35,258 nt of DNA from the IMG/VR virus record IMGVR_UViG_3300047169_000106, positions 1 through 35,258 of that record; one strand, 5' to 3'. The position numbers and the translations under genes were made by a program. Below the pieces are notes generated by a model. It did not search any database. It had not been told where the DNA came from and saw only the letters and a list, made by a program, of their open reading frames with translations. Positions 29,375 through 35,258 of this stretch are shown piece after piece (the stretch's first letter is position 1; each line of letters opens with the position of its first letter). Origin of the DNA: a virus.

Positions 29375-32026
29375 TCAGACGAAGATTTTGCTGTTCAGCG
29401 TCGTGCTGTTGCCGCCGTTGTTCAGGTTGAAGCCTTGGAAGGTGATGCTCGTGCCGTCCGACAGGGTCACCGAGGCGGCGGTGCCGGAGGTGTTGGAGCT
29501 GCCGCCGGTCACCGACACCGAGGCGAGGCCCTCGGCGATCGCCGTCTGCTTCAGCGAGAACACGTCGACGCCCGCCACGAAGTCAGTGATGGTGATCTTG
29601 ATGTTCCCGGCCGCGCCGAAATAGTCGTTGCCGAGGTTGTTGTTGATGCCGTGCGAGCCGGTGACGGTGTTGCTGGCCGCGCCGAGCTGGAACGTGTTGC
29701 GGCCGTAGAGCGAGGCCTGGATGACGTCCGACCCGTTGCCCGCGGTCTGGTAGAACGCGCCGGTATAGCCGGCGCCGGAGGCTTCGGTCACGGCCCGCAC
29801 CGCCGCGTCCGTGCCGAGGGCGACGCCGCCTACGGAGAAGGTGGCGTTGCCGGAGAGATCGTAGATGTAGTTGTTGCCGGCGCCGGAGAGAACATAGGTG
29901 TTGCGCCCGCCGAAACCGGCCAGCGTGTCGGACGAACCGGCGCCGATCAGGGTGGAGGCGCCCGCCAGCGTGTCGGTGCCGATGACGTCCTTCGAGCTGG
30001 TGGAAGCGGTCTGCACGAAGCCGTTCACGAAGTTGGCGGTCACGCCGCCCGAGCCGCCATAGGCCGTCACGGCGCCGCCGGCCAGGGTGATCACGCCGGT
30101 GCCCAGGGTCAGCGTGCCGCTGGATTTCGAGTTGTCGATCAGGCCGGTGAGGCCGGTATTGCCGTTGAAGACGATGCTGCTGCTGGTGCCGCCGACCGCC
30201 GTCGCGGCGCCGGCGCCGAACACCGTCATCGCGCCGCCGGCGGACAGGTCGGACAACAGGGTGGAGCCGGCAATGCCGCCATAGGAGATCGTCGCCCCGA
30301 CGCCGCTGCTCAGCGTCGTCGCGCCGGCGGAGTTGATCGACACCGCGCCACCGGCCGCGTCGCTCAGGATGAGTTTGGACCCCGCCGTGCCCGTCGCCGT
30401 CAAGGAGGTGGCGCCGGTCTGCAGCACGACGTTCTGCCGGTTGGTGCCTTGGTTGGTGATGCTGTTGCCGGCGCCCTGCGCGAAGATGAAGGACTGGCCG
30501 GCGCCGGCGAGCGCGGTGGTGCTGTAGGAAAGCCCGCCGGAGGTTGCGCCCAGCAAAGTCATCGCGCCCGCGTTGACCACGGTGGCGCTGCCGCCGCTCT
30601 GGGCGTTCACGAACACCGACGTGCCGGCGCCCGCGATCACCGTGTTGGCGCTGGAGCCGGACTGGACGTTCACTGCCAGCGAACCGCTGGCCTGGTCGTT
30701 GATCAGGTTGCCCTTGCCGGCCAGGAAGGTGATGCCGCTGGCGGCGCCGGTCAGCGTCTCGCTGACCACGCTGGTGCTGCCGGAGCCGAACACGGTGGCG
30801 CTGCCCGCCGTTGTGAGCGCCAGCGTGCCGCCGCCCGCGTCGACGAAGGCCTGGCTGCCGGCGGCGCCGGTGAAACTCGTGCTGCCGCTCGCCGCGCCGT
30901 AGACGTTCGCGACGCCGGTGGCGCTGTCGACGACCACGTTGCCGGTGGCGGCGCCGAGCTGGAAGACGCCCGAGCCGCTGCCGGTGATCGACACCGCCGC
31001 CGCGGCGTTGCCGCTGAACAGCGAGGTGGCGCCGCCGGCACTGACCGACACGCCGGAGGTCGCCTTGCTGTAGTCGACGAACAGGCTGGAGCCGGCGCCG
31101 CTGGCGACCGTGGCGGCGCCCGACACCGAGGTTCCGACTAGGGTGGCACTGCCGGTCGCGTTGTCGACCAGGTTGATGCCGCCGGAAAGCAGCTGCAGAT
31201 AGGCCGCCGCGGCGCCGGTCAGCGTCGCGCTGGTCAGCCCGGAGCCGCCATAGGCGGTCACCGCGCCGGCCGAGGAGATCGACATCGCGCCGCCGGCGGC
31301 CTCGTTCAGGAAGCCCTTGGAGCCGGCCGCGCCGGTATAGGCGATGTTCGCGCCCGTGGCGCCGAACACGGAGACCGGGGTGCCGGCCGCGATGTTGTTG
31401 ACGAAGCTGGTCGTGCCCGCCTGCGCGTAGCCGGTGACGGAGGAGGCCGTGCCGGTGAACGTCGTCGTCGACGAATCGTAGGCGGTGACGTTGATGGCGC
31501 CGCCCGAAACGGTGTCGGTCACCGCGAGGCTGCCGCTGTCAACGCTGAGATTGGCCGAGGCGCCGGCGGTGTTGGTGTAGGAGGACGACCCACCGCTGAA
31601 GAAGCCCTGCACGCCGGACGCCAGGTTGGTCAGCGCCAGCCCGCCGGGGCCGGCGGCGACGATCAGGTTGGCCTGCGTGTTGGTCAGCGTCGCCGCCGGC
31701 AACCCGCCGCCGCCGACCGAGGCCGCGACGATGAAGTCCGCCGTGCGGGACGGGGTCGTGCCGGCGCTGGTGGAGGCGCCCGAGGTGGTCACCACGCCGC
31801 CCGTGAACAGGTTGTTGCTGCCCGAGGTGACGGCGCCGGGAATGGTCTGGCTGCCGCTCAGCACGCTCTGGATCAGCAGGCCGGAATTCACCGCCGCGTT
31901 GATATTCGCCAGAGCCGCCTGCGCCGCCGCAGCGTTGGCGGCTGACGTGAAGGGGATCGTGATCGTCGTAACCCCAGCGCCGGCAACCGACGGACCCGCG
32001 ACAAGAACATTCGGCATAGGAGACAT
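29375..32026 (-). CDS. Large repetitive RTX/adhesin-like surface or secreted protein
   Basis: 883 aa from ATG at 32026, or ATG at 32017, where TGAGG is better spaced. It is low in charge and very rich in Ala, Gly, Ser, Thr. Residues about 1-95 are a head (VAGPSVAGAGVTTITIPFTSAANAAAAQAALANINAAV). Then come about 600 residues of short irregular repeats of the type AGS(K/Q)xFxDxAGGxxxSxxxAGAxTxxG. Residues about 690-800 are degenerate RTX-like turns (VIGTDTLAGASTLIGAGSSDTLAGFGGRNTYVLSGAGNNYIYDLSG). The C-terminus ITFQGFNLNNGGNSTTLNSKIFV, with few charged residues, suits a type I secretion signal. There is no Sec signal. It is probably an extracellular matrix or adhesin protein, not a virion part. 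Has its own terminator. Secretion genes are not in view. Confidence 0.8.
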   Translation of the reverse strand: MSPMPNVLVAGPSVAGAGVTTITIPFTSAANAAAAQAALANINAAVNSGLLIQSVLSGSQTIPGAVTSGSNNLFTGGVVTTSGASTSAGTTPSRTADFIVAASVGGGGLPAATLTNTQANLIVAAGPGGLALTNLASGVQGFFSGGSSSYTNTAGASANLSVDSGSLAVTDTVSGGAINVTAYDSSTTTFTGTASSVTGYAQAGTTSFVNNIAAGTPVSVFGATGANIAYTGAAGSKGFLNEAAGGAMSISSAGAVTAYGGSGLTSATLTGAAAAYLQLLSGGINLVDNATGSATLVGTSVSGAATVASGAGSSLFVDYSKATSGVSVSAGGATSLFSGNAAAAVSITGSGSGVFQLGAATGNVVVDSATGVANVYGAASGSTSFTGAAGSQAFVDAGGGTLALTTAGSATVFGSGSTSVVSETLTGAASGITFLAGKGNLINDQASGSLAVNVQSGSSANTVIAGAGTSVFVNAQSGGSATVVNAGAMTLLGATSGGLSYSTTALAGAGQSFIFAQGAGNSITNQGTNRQNVVLQTGATSLTATGTAGSKLILSDAAGGAVSINSAGATTLSSGVGATISYGGIAGSTLLSDLSAGGAMTVFGAGAATAVGGTSSSIVFNGNTGLTGLIDNSKSSGTLTLGTGVITLAGGAVTAYGGSGGVTANFVNGFVQTASTSSKDVIGTDTLAGASTLIGAGSSDTLAGFGGRNTYVLSGAGNNYIYDLSGNATFSVGGVALGTDAAVRAVTEASGAGYTGAFYQTAGNGSDVIQASLYGRNTFQLGAASNTVTGSHGINNNLGNDYFGAAGNIKITITDFVAGVDVFSLKQTAIAEGLASVSVTGGSSNTSGTAASVTLSDGTSITFQGFNLNNGGNSTTLNSKIFV

Positions 32027-32316
32027 ACCTCAAAATAGCGTGGAGCGCTGCTGGACATCTTTTAGTGCAGCGCACAACCCGCACGCAAGGCTTTCGATGT
32101 TACGCGGGATGACAAAATCGATAGGGGGGCGGGGGCGGCGGGCCCGCCGGGCGGCGGGAACAAATGCGAAATTTTTTTTCTGCCTAAAATTTCAGCAATT
32201 CGCCCGCCACGGCAGCAATATCGTTCCCGAACAAGGCCCTGCGCCACAATTCAAAAATATTCCAAGGCGGCGCATTAATTAATCTCACGAAAACGTGAAG
32301 ATTGTTTCAGGCCGCC
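32027..32316. other. Intergenic region between repressor and surface-protein genes
   Basis: 290 bp that is AT-rich relative to its neighbours (AAATTTTTTTTC at 32169-32180, CAAAAATATTCC, ATTAATTAAT at 32274-32283) and holds the likely leftward promoter of the surface-protein gene. A small stem CACG-AAAA-CGTG (32286-32297) lies just past the repressor stop. No gene is seen. Confidence 0.55.
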
Positions 32317-32712
32317 TCAGAGAATTCGTTCCGGCCGCTCACCGGAGGAGCCGGACCGCACGGTTTCCATCCGCCCGTCATCCGCCAGACGCGCCAGACG
32401 CACCGCCGTACGCAACAAAAATGCCCGATCATCATGGGAACACGCACGATATAGGCGCAACAGCGCCATTTCCGTGCCTTCCATCGGCGACGACTCGGTG
32501 CGCGATCCTTCCAGCAGATGCCCGGCGGGAACGCCGAGGCACGCCGCGATTCGCGTGAGGTTGGTCCCTACCTGCCCGGTTCGGCCGGTTTCCCATTGCG
32601 CCACCGCGCTGCGAGAAACGCCAACCAATTCAGCAAGTTGCGCTTGGGTAAGGCCCGCCGCCTGGCGAGCTTCCCTGATCCGGATACCGATCATGACATC
32701 TTGGTCGTTCAT
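32317..32712 (-). CDS. XRE-family (cI/Cro-like) transcriptional repressor
   Basis: 131 aa from ATG at 32712; the longer open frame upstream runs through the divergent promoter and gene and is rejected. HTH residues about 8-60: IGIRIREARQAAGLTQAQLAELVGVSRSAVAQWETGR, then TNLTRIAACLGVPAGHLLEG. The C-terminal 60 residues are helical (MALLRLYRACSHDDRAFLLRTAVRLARL) with no peptidase domain, so it would not self-cleave through RecA. It is divergently placed to the 32815 HTH gene. It is most likely the prophage maintenance repressor. No Shine-Dalgarno is visible before the ATG. Confidence 0.9.
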   Translation of the reverse strand: MNDQDVMIGIRIREARQAAGLTQAQLAELVGVSRSAVAQWETGRTGQVGTNLTRIAACLGVPAGHLLEGSRTESSPMEGTEMALLRLYRACSHDDRAFLLRTAVRLARLADDGRMETVRSGSSGERPERIL

Positions 32713-32814
32713 GGGGGAAACATAGGTCAGGTCGGCTAACTGGTAAACGACAGAATTCTTGACTTTCAGTGTGACGAGGGCTAACTGTTGGTCATACCAA
32801 CGGAAGGTACTGTC
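32713..32814. promoter_or_regulatory. Divergent promoter/operator region of the repressor switch
   Basis: Two direct copies of GGCTAACTGKT (32734-32744 and 32779-32789) lie 45 bp apart, and the second runs into a perfect 15-bp palindrome GTTGGT-CAT-ACCAAC (32787-32801). Leftward: TTTACC (32742-32747), a 17-base spacer and TATGTT (32719-32724), placing the RNA start at or near the repressor ATG. Rightward: TTGACT (32759-32764), a 17-base spacer and a weak TAACTG. The repeats overlap both promoter candidates, as operators should. Confidence 0.6.
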
Positions 32815-33126
32815 ATGCCCGCCCAAATCGCCTGGTCCCAACAGATCGACACCGCCGTCCACACGCTCCGCGCCCGCGGCGCCTCCTGGCGCGCCATCGC
32901 CGTCCGCCTCGGCATCAGCCGCTCCACCGCGCGCATGCGCGGGCGCGCCATCGGCGCCCGCCTGCAACTGCCCGTCCACGCCCGAATCGCCCCCCAGCGG
33001 CGCACCCAGCACGCCCCGCTGCGCGCCGGGCACCCGATCAGCTGGGACGCCATCACCGCCGGCACCCAGTTCGCCGGCACCGCCTACCCGAACCTGCCCC
33101 TCGACTCGAAGGAGTACCGCCAATGA
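32815..33126 (+). CDS. HTH DNA-binding protein (GcrA/resolvase-HTH-like)
   Basis: 103 aa from ATG at 32815, with GGAAGG eight bases upstream. Residues about 8-45 (IDTAVHTLRARGASWRAIAVRLGISRSTARMRGRAIGARLQLP) form a three-helix HTH resembling GcrA-type or sigma-region-4-like domains. The rest is basic and Pro-rich, ending DSKEYRQ. It is the first gene of the rightward early operon, opposite the repressor, so it probably acts as an early regulator (Cro or activator role). Its stop overlaps the next start as ATGA. Confidence 0.72.
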   Translation: MPAQIAWSQQIDTAVHTLRARGASWRAIAVRLGISRSTARMRGRAIGARLQLPVHARIAPQRRTQHAPLRAGHPISWDAITAGTQFAGTAYPNLPLDSKEYRQ

Positions 33127-33497
33127 TTCCCGCCCAGCAAGCCCGGGCCGCCGACATCGCCGGCCGACTCGCAGCCCAAGGCCGCATCACCGCCGCCGAC
33201 CTGCTGCCGGCCCTCACCGAAGCCGCCCACCGCCGCGCCCCGCATCTCGACCCCGCCGGCCTGCGCATGCGCATCGCCCACGCCATGCACGACTCCGAAT
33301 CCGCCCACACCGCAGAGCTCGCCCGCGTCGCCCGCGCCGTCAGCCGCAGCATCCGCGCCGCACTCGCCGCCCGCGCCGCCAAGGCCCAGGTGCTCGCCGC
33401 CGCCGGCGACGCCGACCCCGAGCGCCTCCTGCCGCCGGACCAGCACCGCACCCTGCTGCACGAAGCCCTCTCCCAAGCCCTGCGAGGACGCGTATGA
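33123..33497 (+). CDS. Early-operon helical protein, unknown
   Basis: 124 aa, ATG at 33123, coupled at both ends by ATGA overlaps. All-helical, Ala/Arg-rich: ADIAGRLAAQGRITAADLLPALTEAAHRRAPHLDPAGLRMRIAHAMHDSESAHTAELARVARAV, RSIRAALAARAAKAQVLAAAG. No family is recognised. Position directly before the AAA ATPase suggests a helicase loader or replication accessory protein, by analogy only. Confidence 0.65.
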   Translation: MIPAQQARAADIAGRLAAQGRITAADLLPALTEAAHRRAPHLDPAGLRMRIAHAMHDSESAHTAELARVARAVSRSIRAALAARAAKAQVLAAAGDADPERLLPPDQHRTLLHEALSQALRGRV

Positions 33498-34699
33498 GCG
33501 AAACCAATCTCCTCTGGGAGCAATGGGAGGCCCGCGCCGCCCCGCCGCCGCTCGCCGCCGCCCCCGCCGACCTGCCGCCGCCCGACGCCATTCCCCCGCG
33601 GCAATGGCTCTACGGCACGCGGCTGATCCGCGGCTTCGTCTCGGTGCTCGCGGCCCCCGGCGGCGTCGGCAAATCGGCGCTCGCGCTGGCCCAGGCGCTG
33701 TGCCTGGCCAGCGGCCGCCCGCTGCTCGGCGAACGCGTGCACCACACCGTGCCGGTCTGGGTGCTCAACCTGGAGGACCCGCTGGAGGAGATGCACCGCC
33801 GCGTCGCCGCCCTGATGGCGCTGCACCGCCTCGCGCCGGAGGACCTGACGGGACGACTCTATCTCCACTCCGGCCGCGACCGCCGCATCACCATGGCCAC
33901 GTCGGACGCCGGAATCGTCGTGCACCCCGACCGCGCCGGCCTCATCGCCGCCGCCCAGGCCGCCGGAATCGGCCTGATCGTCATCGACCCCTTCGTGAAA
34001 AGCCACACGCTGGACGAAAACGCCAACGGCGACATGGACGCCGCCGCCACCGCCTGGGCCGAAGTCGCCCACCAGGCGCACTGCGCCATCCTCCTCGTCC
34101 ACCACGTCCGCAAGGCCGCCGGCGAGGGGGTGGAGGCCATGCGCGGCGCCAAATCGCTCAGCGACGCCGCCCGCGCCGCCAGCATCCTGGCGCCGATGAC
34201 CGCCGAGGAGGCCCAGGCGCTCGGCGTGCCCGAGCGCGAACGCTGGCGCATCGTCCGCCTCGACGACGCCAAGTCCAATCTCGCACCGAAAAGCGAATCC
34301 GCCCTCTGGTACCGCCTGGAAACCGTCGCCCTCGGCAACGCCACGCCGGACTACCCCAACGGCGACCAGGTCGGCGCCATCGTCCCCTGGAAACCACCCT
34401 CGCCCCTGCGCGGCCTCTCCATCGCCGACTGCAACGCCGTGCTCGACCGCATCGCCGCCGGCGACGGCGACGGCGCCGCCTTCTCCGCCCACCGCACCGG
34501 CCGCGCCGCCGGCCGCTGGGCGGGGCAGGTGCTCGTCGAACAGCACGGCTTCGAACCCGACGAAGCCGCCCGCGTGCTCGCCGCCTGGCTCCGCTCCGGC
34601 CTGCTCGTCGAAGCCGAATACCGCCACCCGACCCAACGCAAAACCCGCCTCGGCCTGCGCGTCATCGACGCCAAGCGCCCGACCCAAGCGAAAGGATGA
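33494..34699 (+). CDS. RepA-like AAA ATPase/helicase (AAA_25)
   Basis: 401 aa from ATG at 33494. Walker A APGGVGKS at residues 54-61, within LIRGFVSVLAAPGGVGKSALALAQALCLASGRPLLG, the AAA_25/RepA opening. VWVLNLEDPLEEMHRRVAAL follows, Walker B GLIVIDPF near residue 165, then LVHHVRKA and a MRGAKSLSDAARAASIL sensor-type segment. The last 120 residues form a winged-helix-like tail (AARVLAAWLRSGLLVEAEYRHPTQRKTRLGLRV) that may bind DNA. It is a hexameric replicative helicase or primase-associated ATPase of the kind found in phage and plasmid replication modules. It is followed after four bases by a gene carrying iteron-like repeats. Confidence 0.88.
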   Translation: MSETNLLWEQWEARAAPPPLAAAPADLPPPDAIPPRQWLYGTRLIRGFVSVLAAPGGVGKSALALAQALCLASGRPLLGERVHHTVPVWVLNLEDPLEEMHRRVAALMALHRLAPEDLTGRLYLHSGRDRRITMATSDAGIVVHPDRAGLIAAAQAAGIGLIVIDPFVKSHTLDENANGDMDAAATAWAEVAHQAHCAILLVHHVRKAAGEGVEAMRGAKSLSDAARAASILAPMTAEEAQALGVPERERWRIVRLDDAKSNLAPKSESALWYRLETVALGNATPDYPNGDQVGAIVPWKPPSPLRGLSIADCNAVLDRIAAGDGDGAAFSAHRTGRAAGRWAGQVLVEQHGFEPDEAARVLAAWLRSGLLVEAEYRHPTQRKTRLGLRVIDAKRPTQAKG

Positions 34700-34703
34700 C
34701 CCG

Positions 34704-35258
34704 ATGACCCTGCAGAATGGCGCGACAATGGCGCGGCAAAATCCGTACCCGGCCCGTACCGCGCCCAGTTACCCGCCGAAGGCGGGGGAACATGGCGCGG
34801 TACGTCCGGGCTCCCCCCTGAATGGCGCAAGGAATGGCGCAGCGAATGGCGCATACGACGCCGCAACCGTCATCCGCCGCCTCGAGGAAGCCGGCCGCTC
34901 CCTGCTCTGCCTGCCCAACACCGGCTACTCCACCCGCCTGCGCACCAGTTCGATCGACATCGTCCGCACCGCGGTCGAATCCTACGGCTGGGACCCCGGC
35001 CGCCTCCGCCCGGCCTACCCGGACCCGCGCCAGATCACCGAAATGGACGAAGCACTCGCCTGGATTCCCCGCATCCCCCGCGACCGCTACGTCCTGCGCC
35101 GCATCGTCGGCGCCCGGGCGCTGATCTCGCCGACCACCGAAAGGCACCTGTTCCCGTGGCGCCGCCTCGCCTCGCTGCTGGGCGCCGATCACAAGGCGAT
35201 CCAGCGGTGGCATGCTCAGGGGATCGATCTGATCGTGGCTATCCTCAACAGTAAGTGA
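34704..35258 (+). CDS. DUF6362-like protein containing iteron-like repeats
   Basis: 184 aa from ATG at 34704; the stop codon is the last triplet of the window. The first 50 residues are low-complexity (NGARNGAANGAYD) because the DNA contains repeats there. From about residue 52: AATVIRRLEEAGRSLLCLPNTG, AVESYGWDPGRLRPAYPDPRQITEMDEALAWIPRIPRDRYVLRRIVGARAL, then an HTH-like FPWRRLASLLGADHKAIQRWHAQGIDLIVAILN. The MDEALxWxxxIPxD followed by W+xLxxxxG.....xRW pattern resembles DUF6362 proteins, common in alphaproteobacterial phages and often next to terminase or replication genes. A role in DNA binding is likely; it is not proved. Confidence 0.65.
   Translation: MTLQNGATMARQNPYPARTAPSYPPKAGEHGAVRPGSPLNGARNGAANGAYDAATVIRRLEEAGRSLLCLPNTGYSTRLRTSSIDIVRTAVESYGWDPGRLRPAYPDPRQITEMDEALAWIPRIPRDRYVLRRIVGARALISPTTERHLFPWRRLASLLGADHKAIQRWHAQGIDLIVAILNSK
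34716..34852 (+). repeat. Iteron-like direct repeats AATGGCGC
   Basis: Five exact AATGGCGC copies at 34716, 34727, 34821, 34833 and 34845, plus CATGGCGC at 34791. Neighbouring copies lie 11 or 12 bp apart, one helical turn. Between the two groups is GTACCCGGCCCGTACCGCGCC. They sit just after the AAA ATPase gene. Confidence 0.65.

Noticed and set aside
32713-33123. N-terminal extension of the XRE repressor frame
   Set aside because: It would run across the divergent promoter and the whole HTH gene; the HTH domain starts right after the ATG at 32712.

Overview
The window is very GC-rich (roughly 70% by eye) with strongly GC3-biased codons. It looks like an alphaproteobacterial chromosome carrying a prophage with a contractile tail. 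The Hint-domain protein, the DUF2335 protein and the style of the tail-fibre repeats would fit an Acetobacteraceae-like host. That placement is an inference; no rRNA or housekeeping marker is present to confirm it.

Layout. (1) 1-25.7 kb, minus strand: the late (virion) region. Read from the right it runs large terminase, two small genes (one DUF2335), portal, scaffold, major capsid, neck genes, tail sheath, tail tube, a tail-assembly chaperone pair with a -1 frameshift site, a very short tape-measure candidate, a DNA-circularisation-like tail protein, a LysM gpX-like protein, gpD, gpV, gp25/gpW, gpJ, a gp48-like protein, a Gly-rich fibre, a fibre adaptor and two beta-helix tail spikes. The last spike runs off the left edge. 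This is the order of Mu/P2-type myophages. (2) 25.7-26.5 kb: a divergent intergenic region with a 66-bp direct repeat. (3) 26.5-32.0 kb: four genes that are not virion genes, namely an RlpA-like secreted protein, a Hint-fold protein, a SAM methyltransferase and a large repetitive RTX-like surface protein. They are either cargo in the prophage or host DNA between two phage segments. (4) 32.3-35.3 kb: an early-type module with an XRE repressor divergent from an HTH protein, a small hypothetical gene, a RepA-like AAA ATPase and a DUF6362-like protein containing iteron-like repeats.

The most striking non-coding feature is a set of 11 palindromic intergenic elements of 140-240 bp. Eight (family A) have arms made of A/T-tract hairpins, perfectly inverted over 42 bp in the cleanest copy, around a directional GC-rich core. 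Three (family B) are built from GC-rich GGGG/CCCC hairpins. Each begins at or within a few bases of a stop codon, usually TAA. Together they divide the late operon into packets of overlapping genes, and they also follow the RlpA and methyltransferase genes. They could be transcription or mRNA-decay boundaries, a MITE/REPIN-like mobile repeat, or both.

No integrase, attachment site, small terminase, holin, canonical endolysin, tRNA or CRISPR array was recognised. All functional calls come from reading the translated sequence; no database search was run.
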